From Oceanomicrobium pacificus (GTDB taxonomy: Bacteria > Pseudomonadota > Alphaproteobacteria > Rhodobacterales > Rhodobacteraceae): a stretch of DNA of 64,000 bases. A program made the translations under genes and the position numbers. Of this stretch, positions 20,141-27,884 are shown in pieces; the first letter of the stretch is position 1; each line of letters starts with the position of its first letter. Location: NCBI RefSeq assembly GCF_009833495.1, contig NZ_WUWG01000005.1:186001-250000 (forward strand), written 5' to 3'. The notes under the pieces are model-generated. The model saw nothing but the letters and a program-made list of their open reading frames with translations. It did not search any database and was not told where the DNA came from.

Positions 20141-21010
20141 CCGCGCCCCAGCAGCCAGCGCCACGCCGACGGACACGGCAACGATCCCGAGCGCTTTCAG
20201 AGCCGAGACGGGTTCGCCCAGAAACACCCATCCGCCGAGCGCGGCGAGCACCGGCACGAGCGCGGCAAAGGCCGCGGCTGTGCTGGCGCCGAGGTGCCGC
20301 ACCGCATAGCCGATGGTGATCGCGGCAAGGAAACCCGACAGAAGCCCGTGAAAGGCGAACTGGAAGAGGAGCGTCGGCACTGGCACCTCGGCAAAGCGCG
20401 TGCCCGTGACAAGGGCTGCCAGCAGGAAGGCCAGCGTCGACCAGAAGGCAATCATCGCGGCGGCCTCTTTCGCCCCCATGCCCGAGAAGCGGAACCGCAC
20501 CAGATAGACCGCCCATGTAAAGCTCGCGCCAATGAAGAGCAGATGGCCGCGCCACGCGCCCGGCTCGGCGCCCGCCACGGCCTGCCAGCCGCCGACCAGA
20601 AGCGCACCGGCCAGGATGATGACAAAACCCGTGCGCCGCAGCCCGTCGATCCGCTCCTGCAGGAACAGGGCCGACAGGAGCGCCACGAAGACCGGCAGGA
20701 GCGACGGGCCGAACACGCCGCTGTCGGCCACCGGTGCGAAGCGCAGCCCGGTCGTCAGGAGCCAGACGAACAGGAACCCGCCGCCGAGCGCGATCAGCAC
20801 CATGTCCGTCAGGTTCGCACCATCGGGCAGCAGGCCCTTGCGCCACAGGAGCGGCGCGAAGAGGAGCGCGGGAATGCCGAAGCGCATCAGCCCCACCTCG
20901 ACCGGGCCGAGCGCGATACCGGTGGCCGCACGGGTCATCACCAGAAAACCGGCCCAGATGGAGATGGTCACGGCCAGCGCGCCCCAGGCCAGCGCGCGCG
21001 ACGCGGTCAC
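20111..21010 (-). CDS. EamA/DMT-superfamily transporter
   Basis: The 299-residue protein has about ten hydrophobic helices arranged as two EamA repeats, typical of drug/metabolite exporters in the inner membrane. The start is a GTG at 21010, whose last bases overlap the stop of the radical SAM gene (GTGA), so translation is coupled. Coupling suggests that it exports the radical SAM product or a related metabolite, but this is inference. The 3' end overlaps aroB by 30 bases on the other strand. Confidence 0.85.
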   Translation of the reverse strand: MTASRALAWGALAVTISIWAGFLVMTRAATGIALGPVEVGLMRFGIPALLFAPLLWRKGLLPDGANLTDMVLIALGGGFLFVWLLTTGLRFAPVADSGVFGPSLLPVFVALLSALFLQERIDGLRRTGFVIILAGALLVGGWQAVAGAEPGAWRGHLLFIGASFTWAVYLVRFRFSGMGAKEAAAMIAFWSTLAFLLAALVTGTRFAEVPVPTLLFQFAFHGLLSGFLAAITIGYAVRHLGASTAAAFAALVPVLAALGGWVFLGEPVSALKALGIVAVSVGVALAAGARLPRQRVLQD

Positions 21011-21969
21011 GCGCTGCAACTCGCCCCGCCCAGCACGCAGAACTTGGCGCAATGCGGGTGGTTGAGTTTGACCGGACGCGCCGCGTCGCGCAGCGTGCGG
21101 CCCATCTCGAAGGCCGTGTCATAGGCCAGAAGCGTGCAGGAGAGCACGACAGGATGCGCCGCGCCCTTGCGCTTGACCACCATCCGCGAGGAGGCGCACA
21201 TCACATCCTCGGGCCGCTTGCCAAGGATCCCCCAGCAGGCGGTGGTGATTTCCGGCACATCGGCCTGTTCGTCCATTTCGGGGAAGAGCACCGTCTGCCC
21301 CGGATCGGCAGCGTCGATGTCGAACCGTTCTGCCTTGAAAAGCGCGGCATAGCCGGCGCGGCTTTCCGCATCCGTATCGCCCCAGAGGGTCCGGCCCGCG
21401 ACCGCCATCGGAATCCCTGCGTCGCGCAGCCAGCGCATGCCTGCGAGCGTCACGTCATAGGTGCCGTCGCCGCGTTCCTCGTCATGCAGGTCGCGGCGAA
21501 AATGGTCGAGCGAGATGCGCAGGGTCATTTTGCCGGGATAGGCCGCGTTGAGCCGCGCCAGACCGTCGCGGACCCGCGGGCGCATCATCGGACGCATGGC
21601 GTTGGTCAGGATCAGCACCTCGAACCCGCGGGCGAGCGCCACTTCGGCCATGTCGATCATCTGCGGGTTCATGAAGGGCTCGCCGCCGGTAAAGGCGATC
21701 TCGGTCACCGGCAGCCGGTCGCGTTCGATCTCTTCGAAATAGGGGCGGATCTCGTCTGTGGTCAGATAGACCAGCCGGTCATTCTGCGGCGTGCTCTCGA
21801 TATAGCAATGCGTGCAGGCGATGTTGCAGAGCGTGCCCGTGTTGAACCAGAGCGTCTTGAGGCCCGCGAGCGCCACCTGCGCACGGGTTTCCCCTTTCGC
21901 GGTCAGGTCTGGATCTTCGAATTTGCGCAAGGAGCGGGCCCGGTCGGGCGAGAAAGTCTGTTCGGTCAT
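21007..21969 (-). CDS. Radical SAM protein, unknown substrate
   Basis: The 320-residue protein carries the radical SAM cluster motif C48-x3-C52-x2-C55 (CNIACTHCY), followed by the expected TGGEPFMNP and LTNAM segments. The last 80 residues contain further cysteines (TACWG, VMCASSR, LSCTLL, HCAKFCVLGGASC), which may bind an auxiliary iron-sulfur cluster. I do not recognise the subfamily function. It precedes and is translationally coupled to the EamA exporter. A TTGACC promoter lies about 45 bases upstream. Confidence 0.85.
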   Translation of the reverse strand: MTEQTFSPDRARSLRKFEDPDLTAKGETRAQVALAGLKTLWFNTGTLCNIACTHCYIESTPQNDRLVYLTTDEIRPYFEEIERDRLPVTEIAFTGGEPFMNPQMIDMAEVALARGFEVLILTNAMRPMMRPRVRDGLARLNAAYPGKMTLRISLDHFRRDLHDEERGDGTYDVTLAGMRWLRDAGIPMAVAGRTLWGDTDAESRAGYAALFKAERFDIDAADPGQTVLFPEMDEQADVPEITTACWGILGKRPEDVMCASSRMVVKRKGAAHPVVLSCTLLAYDTAFEMGRTLRDAARPVKLNHPHCAKFCVLGGASCSA

Positions 21970-21993
21970 GTGCGGTCCTGATCTTGTTCTCCT

Positions 21994-22022
21994 GACTTGG
22001 GCCAGCAGCCGCAGCGGGTCAA
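21994..22022 (-). promoter_or_regulatory. Candidate promoter for the radical SAM operon
   Basis: On the minus strand, TTGACC (22022-22017), a 17-base spacer and CAAGTC (21999-21994). The -35 matches the recurring form in this window; the -10 is weaker. Confidence 0.45.
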
Positions 22023-22071
22023 GCGCCGCCTGCCGCGCGTGCCAAACAATATCGTGAGAAACTGGAACGTT

Positions 22072-22086
22072 TTAACGCCGATTTTA
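22072..22086 (+). promoter_or_regulatory. Near-match CtrA box
   Basis: TTAA, 7 bases, TTTA differs from the CtrA consensus (TTAA-N7-TTAA) at one base. It lies 78 bases before the start of the SGNH/LamG-like gene, in an otherwise AT-enriched patch. Confidence 0.4.
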
Positions 22087-22163
22087 CCAAGATCATGTTA
22101 GGCGCCCGCCCCAGTTTCCGGCCGGCCAGAAGTGCCCCGGGCCCCCAGACCAGAGCATCATCC

Positions 22164-23666
22164 ATGACCCATATCGGCCTTTCCACGGGCGTGCGGGGCG
22201 GGCAGCCCCGCGCCGGATCCTTTTCCCGCCTGACGCAGATCCTCGGGGCCCGTGACGGGGTCGCCATCTCTTTCATCGACGACCGGATGCTGGTGCAGGA
22301 CGCCACGAAGCCGGCAAACAACCGTTCGGGCGCGGCAAGTGCCCTGCTGACCCGTCTGGGCAGCGACCCGTGGCTGACAGAGCCGGGGCAGGGGGTGCGG
22401 CTCGACCCTGCGCGCGACTTCGGACTGGCCCTCGACACGGCGGGCCTGCCATGGCGCGCGGATGCGCTGCATGTCTATGCGCGCTTCACCCCGTTTTCCG
22501 CCGATCCGGACGAGCAGCGCTATGTGCTGCTGGCCGACAATAGCGGCAATGACCGGTTCGCGGCCTACACGACGCCCGGCGTCAACCTGCGGTTCGCGAC
22601 CGGTGACGGGTCGGCGGCGGATACGAACATCTCGGGCACGCCATGGGTGCCGGGCGTGGAGCAGGAACTGTTTTTCGGCTGTGACGCGTTCGGCAAGAGC
22701 TTTGTCGACACGGGCGGCATCTGGGCGGACGAGACGACCACGCTCGCCATGGGGCCGGTGACGACCATCGGCATTGGCGGCTATGGCAATCAGGTGTTGC
22801 GGGTGCTTGACGGGATCCTGTCGGAACTGGTGCTGATCTGCGAACCGCTGCCCCGCATCCGCCGCCTGCAACTGCCGCCTGTGCCGGCCCTTTTTCTGGC
22901 GGAAGGGGACAGCCACACGTTCAACGTCTCCTACGGGCTCGCTGCGTCGGAGTTCTATCCCGCGCAGGCGGTGGCGGGGCGGGCCGGTCGGGTGGTCGCG
23001 GTCAATGTGGGCGGATCGGGCGACAGTTCGGCCGAGATGGTTGCGCAACTGCCCGCGCTCTTGGCCGATGGCGTGCCGGATTTCGCGACCATCTATGCGG
23101 GCAGCAATGACGGGGCGATGGTGATCGAGGCCGCGCCCGTGCCGACCGACACGGTGCTTCATGTGTCAGCCGCGGAGGCCGGGCGGCTCGCGGTCGGCGG
23201 CCATGTGTCCGTCGCCGGCGCGGTGCGCGAAATCGCAGACCTGTCGGGCGGCCAGGTGACGCTGGCAAGCCCCTTGCCAGCGGCCCCGCAGGCGAACGAC
23301 CTTCTGGCGCCGGACACGCAGGCCAATATCGAGGCATGGATTGACGCCGTGCAGGCGGCCGGATGCGCCCGCGTTCTCGTGATCGGCGCGCATTACCTCA
23401 ATTTCGCAAACGGCGGGGACACGCTTGCGACCGAGCAGCCGCTGCGCGCCGGCATACGTGCCGCTGAACGGGCCGCGGCCCAGTCGCGCGGTTGCCCCTA
23501 TCTGGATCTCTATGCGGGAATGCGGGACATGGTGACCGGCGGGGACGTAACTGCGGGCGATGATCTGTCCTGGCATGTGGCTGTTGGCGACACCCACCTG
23601 AACGCCGCCGGAGAGGCCGCGATCGGAACCCTTCTGGCGCAGGAACTGGCGGCACTCGGCTGGTAA
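22164..23666 (+). CDS. LamG-like plus SGNH-hydrolase-like protein, possible virion or surface protein
   Basis: The 500-residue protein has no signal peptide. Its N-terminal half resembles beta-sandwich (LamG/concanavalin-like) domains often found in phage structural proteins (ALHVYARFTPFS, GGYGNQVLRVLDGILSEL). The C-terminal half looks like an SGNH hydrolase: EGDSHTFN holds the usual nucleophile serine, YAGSNDG the asparagine block, and GDTHLNAAGEAAIG the Asp-x-x-His pair. It stands alone on its strand and is preceded by a CtrA-like box. It might be a phage- or GTA-associated fibre or a carbohydrate esterase; no other phage gene is adjacent. The start at 22164 fits better than 22095, whose extra residues are proline/arginine-rich. 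Confidence 0.65.
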   Translation: MTHIGLSTGVRGGQPRAGSFSRLTQILGARDGVAISFIDDRMLVQDATKPANNRSGAASALLTRLGSDPWLTEPGQGVRLDPARDFGLALDTAGLPWRADALHVYARFTPFSADPDEQRYVLLADNSGNDRFAAYTTPGVNLRFATGDGSAADTNISGTPWVPGVEQELFFGCDAFGKSFVDTGGIWADETTTLAMGPVTTIGIGGYGNQVLRVLDGILSELVLICEPLPRIRRLQLPPVPALFLAEGDSHTFNVSYGLAASEFYPAQAVAGRAGRVVAVNVGGSGDSSAEMVAQLPALLADGVPDFATIYAGSNDGAMVIEAAPVPTDTVLHVSAAEAGRLAVGGHVSVAGAVREIADLSGGQVTLASPLPAAPQANDLLAPDTQANIEAWIDAVQAAGCARVLVIGAHYLNFANGGDTLATEQPLRAGIRAAERAAAQSRGCPYLDLYAGMRDMVTGGDVTAGDDLSWHVAVGDTHLNAAGEAAIGTLLAQELAALGW

Positions 23667-23772
23667 CGCGATCCTCGCGCGGCTTCACCCGAACTTGATC
23701 GCGCTGATCCGCAAACCTGCATCCGAAAGGCAGGGTGCGGCGTAGTGCCCTCCATTGAAACAGGAGGATGAT

Positions 23773-24042
23773 ATGCAGAAACTGACACTCGCAGCCATGG
23801 TTCTGGCGCTGTCCGCTCCGGTCGTGGCGCAGGCCAACGACAAGAGCAACAAGGCCAATGCACAGGCAATGGCAGCCGCGCTGAAGGGCGGCGGTGGCGG
23901 CAACAATTCGCCGCTGAAGGACGCGCTCGGGCTTGAAGGCAATGGCGGCGTGGCAAGCTTCGTCAGCGGTGGCGGCACCGGTGGCTGGGGCAATGAGGGC
24001 AGCAAACTGACCGGCGGTCAGGTGTCCAAACGCAACAAGTGA
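23773..24042 (+). CDS. Glycine-rich small secreted protein
   Basis: A strong AGGAGG before the ATG at 23773 opens an 89-residue frame. It has a clean signal peptide (MQKLTLAAMVLALSAPVVAQA), then a mature part of about 68 residues rich in Gly, Asn, Ala and Ser, with LKGGGGGNN and VSGGGTGGWG and a basic end (VSKRNK). There is no cysteine. A good terminator follows at once, so it is a one-gene unit. I do not recognise it; a small envelope or extracellular structural peptide is possible. Confidence 0.75.
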   Translation: MQKLTLAAMVLALSAPVVAQANDKSNKANAQAMAAALKGGGGGNNSPLKDALGLEGNGGVASFVSGGGTGGWGNEGSKLTGGQVSKRNK

Positions 24043-24080
24043 CTTTTCCGCGGCGCGTTGCGCATCGTGGGATCGGAACA

Positions 24081-24109
24081 GGCCGGGCGCGCGAGCGTCC
24101 GGTCTTTTT
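24081..24109 (+). terminator. Terminator of the glycine-rich peptide gene
   Basis: A 10-base stem with two G-T pairs closes a GCGA loop and is followed by TTTTT. It lies 40 bases after the stop. Confidence 0.8.
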
Positions 24110-24158
24110 CATATGCCCTGAAACCATCGGGGCCGGTCGGTCAATTCGGGTGAAAAGC

Positions 24159-24232
24159 TGGAGCGGGTAACGGGAATCGAACCCGTAACAAGAGCTTGGG
24201 AAGCTCGTGTGATACCTTTTCACCATACCCGC
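24159..24232 (-). tRNA. tRNA-Gly (anticodon CCC)
   Basis: The minus strand folds as a full cloverleaf. The acceptor arms are GCGGGTA and TACCCGC, the D arm is GTGA/TCAC, the anticodon loop is TTCCCAA (anticodon CCC at 24198-24200), and the T arm is ACGGG-TTCGATT-CCCGT. The 3' CCA is encoded (24159-24161). The top pair of the anticodon stem is a C-U mismatch. A strong promoter lies 12 bases upstream of the 5' end. Confidence 0.95.
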
Positions 24233-24243
24233 TTCTGCCCATT

Positions 24244-24272
24244 GAGTTAGGGCCGGATGCGGGGCGGGTCAA
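24244..24272 (-). promoter_or_regulatory. Promoter of tRNA-Gly
   Basis: On the minus strand, TTGACC (24272-24267), 17 bases, TAACTC (24249-24244). The predicted start is a few bases before the mature tRNA. Confidence 0.75.
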
Positions 24273-24309
24273 GCGGCAAATGCAGGGCGCGGACCGCCCG
24301 GCACACCTG

Positions 24310-26376
24310 TCAGCCGGCACCCTCGGGCGCGCCGGCCGCGCCGCGGCGGCGGCGCCTGCGGGTCTTGCCTTCCGCCTCGTCGCGCTGATTGAAGCGCGGC
24401 TCGGGCAGGGGCACGGAGGCGCGCAGGCCCTCGAACCCGTCCTCGGCATGGGGAATATGGTTGGCCGCCACGAAATGCGCCTGAAATTTCGGCTCGATGG
24501 CCGTTTCGATCTTGCGGATGCGGGTGACGAGCGCCTCGATCTCGGACCGGGCTGCCGTGTTGAGGAGCGCGATCCGCGCGCCCGTGCCTGCCGCGTTGCC
24601 GGCGGAGGTAACCTTCTCCTCGGGGCAGTCGGGGATCATCCCGAGGATGAGCGCGTGGCGCGGCGAGATATGCGCCCCGAAGGCGCCGGCCAGAACCACG
24701 CGGTCGACATGGTCGACCCCGCGCCGGTCCATCAGGAGCCGCGCGCCCGCATAGAGCGCCGATTTGGCAAGCTGGATCGCGCGCACATCGCCCTGCGTCA
24801 CGGTGATGAGCGGTCCGCCGTCGGCGCGCCCGTCATGGAGCACATAGGCATGGGTCCGGCCCTCGGTGATAATCCGGTCGCAGCCGGTCTGTTCGGCCGA
24901 GCCGATCAACCCACCCGCATCGACAAGGCCCGCGCGGCGCATCTCGGCAATCGCCTCGATGATGCCCGAGCCGCAAATGCCGGTGATGCCGCTCGCCAGA
25001 ACCGACGTGTCAAATCCGTCCGCGTCGGACCAGAGGTCGCTGCCGATCACGCGGAACCGCGGCGTGCCGGTGTCCGGGTCGATTTCCACCCGTTCGATGG
25101 CCCCCGGAGCGGCCCGCTGACCGGCCGAGATCTGCGCCCCCTCGAATGCCGGACCGGTGGGCGAGGAGCAGGCGAGCACCTCTGTCCGGTCACCAAGCAG
25201 CAGTTCCGCATTGGTGCCGACATCGACGATGAGGACCAGATCCTCGCTCTCCTGCGGGGCTTCGGACAGGGCCACGGCCGCCGCGTCCGCCCCCACATGC
25301 CCCGCGATGCAGGGCAGGATATAGAGCGGCGTGTCGGGCAGGAGCGGCAGGTCGAGGTCGCGGGCGGCGAGCGACAGGGCGCCGGATGTGGCGAGTGCAA
25401 ACGGTGCCTGACCCAGTTCCACCGGATCGATGCCCAGCAGCAGGTGGTGCATCACCGGGTTCGCCACGAAGACCGCGTCGCGGATCCGGTCCGTCCCGAT
25501 GCCGGCTTCCGCGGCGATCTCGGTCACAAGCTGGCCGAGCCCCTCGCGCACGGCCGCCGTCATCTCCGCCGCGCCGCCGGGGTTCATCATGGCGTAGGAG
25601 ACGCGGCTCATCAGATCCTCGCCAAAGCGGATCTGCGGGTTCATCAGGCCGGAGGAGGCGACAACCTCGCCCGTGTCGAGGTTGCACAGATGCGCGGCGA
25701 TGGTGGTCGAACCGAGATCGACGGCCAGCCCGTAGAGCGGGTCCTCGTCAAACCCCGGCGTAACCGACAGAAGTGTCGGCGGGCGATCGCGATGGTCGCT
25801 GTGCAGGATGCAGGTGACCTGCCACTTGCCCTTTCTCAGCGCCGGTTGCAACTCGCCCAGCACCGGCAGCGCGGCTTCGGGGCGCGGGATGTCCCATTGT
25901 TCGGCCAGCGCGTCGCAGAGCCGCTCGAAGTCGCCCGACGGGTCGTGCATGTCCGGCTCGGCCACGTCCACAAGCACCTTGCGGATTGCGGGCGCGAGCG
26001 TGATGTCGCGCACCTCCGCGCGTTTGCGGATCACCTGCTTGTGGACCTGGCTCTCGGGCGGCACGTCGATGACCACATCGCCTTCGATCTTGGCTTGGCA
26101 TCCGAGCCGACGCCCGTCGATCAGGCCGCGGATCGACTTGTAGCGTTCTTCCACCGCGTTCCAGTCCGACAGGGAGTCGGGCGCGACCGTCAGACCGTGC
26201 TTGGGGAACTGGCCGACGCCGGGTGTGATCTGGCAGCGCGAACAGATGCCGCGCCCGCCGCAGACCGAATCCAGATCGACGCCAAGCTGGCGCGCCGCCG
26301 CCAGCACGGGCGTGCCGCGTGGCACGCGGCCGCGTTTGCCGGACGGGGTGAAGATGACGAGCGGATCGGTGGTCAT
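24310..26376 (-). CDS. RamA-like reductive activator of corrinoid proteins (ASKHA/DUF4445)
   Basis: The 688-residue protein starts with a plant-type [2Fe-2S] ferredoxin domain (C39, C45, C48 in CGGRGICSRC, and C93 in LGCQAK). A linker and a DUF4445/ASKHA ATPase domain follow (LAVDLGSTTIAAHL near 220, then LVLIVDVGTNAELLLG and VVLAGAFGAHIS). Relatives (RamA, RACE proteins) use ATP to drive electron transfer that rescues cobalamin oxidised to Co(II). It ends the leftward one-carbon cluster, 144 bases after the CoA-transferase gene. The extreme C-terminus has six arginines in a row and an Ala/Gly tail, which is unusual. It likely reactivates a corrinoid protein encoded elsewhere. Confidence 0.9.
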   Translation of the reverse strand: MTTDPLVIFTPSGKRGRVPRGTPVLAAARQLGVDLDSVCGGRGICSRCQITPGVGQFPKHGLTVAPDSLSDWNAVEERYKSIRGLIDGRRLGCQAKIEGDVVIDVPPESQVHKQVIRKRAEVRDITLAPAIRKVLVDVAEPDMHDPSGDFERLCDALAEQWDIPRPEAALPVLGELQPALRKGKWQVTCILHSDHRDRPPTLLSVTPGFDEDPLYGLAVDLGSTTIAAHLCNLDTGEVVASSGLMNPQIRFGEDLMSRVSYAMMNPGGAAEMTAAVREGLGQLVTEIAAEAGIGTDRIRDAVFVANPVMHHLLLGIDPVELGQAPFALATSGALSLAARDLDLPLLPDTPLYILPCIAGHVGADAAAVALSEAPQESEDLVLIVDVGTNAELLLGDRTEVLACSSPTGPAFEGAQISAGQRAAPGAIERVEIDPDTGTPRFRVIGSDLWSDADGFDTSVLASGITGICGSGIIEAIAEMRRAGLVDAGGLIGSAEQTGCDRIITEGRTHAYVLHDGRADGGPLITVTQGDVRAIQLAKSALYAGARLLMDRRGVDHVDRVVLAGAFGAHISPRHALILGMIPDCPEEKVTSAGNAAGTGARIALLNTAARSEIEALVTRIRKIETAIEPKFQAHFVAANHIPHAEDGFEGLRASVPLPEPRFNQRDEAEGKTRRRRRRGAAGAPEGAG

Positions 26377-26520
26377 GCGGGTCGGGCTCTCGGCGTGGCT
26401 TCAGGTTCGGCTGCAAGCGCCGGTCTTGCGTCCGGCGCGCGTTCGGGGGCGACAATAGCCGGAACGGCGGCGAAGGAAAGGGCTGGCGGCGACAGGCGGT
26501 GCGGCAGCACCGTCGCAGGA

Positions 26521-27711
26521 TCAGGCCCCTGCGTCGCCAAGCCAGGCGAGGATTTCGTCCCGGTGCTGGTCGAGCGCGGGCGGCGGCGGGCGCTGGTCGC
26601 TGTCGGGCAGGGCGGACATTTTCACCGGATTGCCGGCGGCCAAAAAAGCTGGATGGCCGGCCTCTGCGCGTGTCCGGACAAGCATGTTGCGCGCCACAAG
26701 TTGCGGATCGTCGAGAAGCTGGCCCACATCGCGGATCGGGGCGGCGGGCACGCCGGCGGCGTCGAAGGCGGCCAACCATTGCTCGGCCGTGTCGTTCAGA
26801 AGCCGCAACTCTATCTCGCGCTTTAGCGGCATCACATTGGCCACCCGCGCGGCATTGTCGGCAAAGCGCGGATCGGTGGCGAGCGCGGGCGCGCCGAGCG
26901 TTTCGCAGAGCCGGGCGAAAAGCTTGTCATTGCCCGCGGCGATGACGATGGGCGCATCGCTGGCGCGGTACATCTCGAACGGCGCTATGGAGGGATGGCG
27001 CGCGCCGGACGGCTGGGGCGGCTTTCCCGTTACATCGGTGATCGCGATTGCATGTTCCAGAATGGCCAACTGGCTGTCGAGCATGGCCACGTCGATCTTC
27101 TGCCCGCCGGCGCCGCGCTCGCGGTCGAACAGGGCGGCCAAAACACCCTGCACAAGGAACATGCCCGCGACAATGTCCCCGATCGAGGCGCCGACCCGGA
27201 CCGGATCGCGCCCGGCCTCTCCTGTGATCGACATGACGCCGCCGAGCGCCTGCACCACCATGTCGTAGCAGGGCCGGTCGCGCCACGGACCGCTATGTCC
27301 GAAACCTGACACAGCCCCGTAGATCAGGCGCGGGTGACGGTCGTGCAGATCGTCCCAGCCATAGCCGAGCCGCTCCATCACGCCGGGGCGGTAATTTTCC
27401 AGCAGAAGGTCGGCGCGGGTCAGGAGCGCGTCGAAGATCCGGCGGTCATCCTCTGCCTTCAGGTCGAGCGCGATGGATTTCTTGCCGCGGTTGATCGCCG
27501 CGAAATAGGCGCTTTCCCCGTCGCGGAAAGGGGGGAAGGCGCGGGTGTCGTCGCCGCCGTCGGGGCGCTCGACCTTGATCACTGTCGCGCCGAGATCGGC
27601 AAGGCACATGGAGCAATAGGGACCGGCCAGCACATGGGTCAGGTCGATGACCGTGATCCCGGCGAGCGGTCCGGTCTGCGGCGTGTCGGGCAGCGCGTTG
27701 GAACGGGACAT
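26521..27711 (-). CDS. Family III CoA-transferase (CaiB/Frc-like)
   Basis: The 396-residue protein shows the family III start (PLAGITVIDLTHVLAGPYC), VIKVERPDGGDDTR, the NRGKKSIALDLK block and the aspartate-bearing PCYDMVVQALGG. It should move CoA between acyl-CoA and a carboxylate; formyl-CoA:oxalate and carnitine CoA-transferases are relatives, but the substrate is not clear. AGGAG lies 8 bases before the ATG at 27711. A terminator for the upstream methyltransferase lies in the 173-base gap, so this gene may have its own promoter and may not belong functionally to the one-carbon cluster. Confidence 0.88.
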   Translation of the reverse strand: MSRSNALPDTPQTGPLAGITVIDLTHVLAGPYCSMCLADLGATVIKVERPDGGDDTRAFPPFRDGESAYFAAINRGKKSIALDLKAEDDRRIFDALLTRADLLLENYRPGVMERLGYGWDDLHDRHPRLIYGAVSGFGHSGPWRDRPCYDMVVQALGGVMSITGEAGRDPVRVGASIGDIVAGMFLVQGVLAALFDRERGAGGQKIDVAMLDSQLAILEHAIAITDVTGKPPQPSGARHPSIAPFEMYRASDAPIVIAAGNDKLFARLCETLGAPALATDPRFADNAARVANVMPLKREIELRLLNDTAEQWLAAFDAAGVPAAPIRDVGQLLDDPQLVARNMLVRTRAEAGHPAFLAAGNPVKMSALPDSDQRPPPPALDQHRDEILAWLGDAGA

Positions 27712-27833
27712 GGGCGGGGCTCCTGTCGGCCGGTGCGGTCTGTGCCGCAGTCTGCGCGCAAAGCGCGGCCGAGGGAAGGGCCCTCCGGCCGGGACCGGGC
27801 GCGGCAAATGCGCTTGGGCTTCAGGTGGATACG

Positions 27834-27862
27834 AAAAGGGCCACACCCGAAAGGCGCGGCCC
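27834..27862 (-). terminator. Terminator after the pterin-binding methyltransferase
   Basis: On the minus strand a 10-base stem with two G-U pairs closes a UUUCG loop and is followed by UUUUC. It lies 23 bases after the stop of the methyltransferase. Confidence 0.7.
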
Positions 27863-27884
27863 GAACGTCGCAAAGCCGTACGGA

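Noticed and set aside
22095-24042. Remnant prophage around the SGNH protein
   Set aside because: No integrase, portal, terminase, capsid or tail gene and no attachment repeat next to tRNA-Gly was found; one structural-like protein is not enough.
24159-24232. Integration site at tRNA-Gly
   Set aside because: The tRNA 3' end is not repeated elsewhere in the visible flanks, and both sides carry ordinary genes.
24196-26826. Very long open frame on the plus strand antisense to the RamA-like gene
   Set aside because: It has no domain or ribosome site, runs through the tRNA gene, and its composition is that of a GC-rich reverse-strand shadow; the minus-strand protein has intact ferredoxin and ASKHA motifs.
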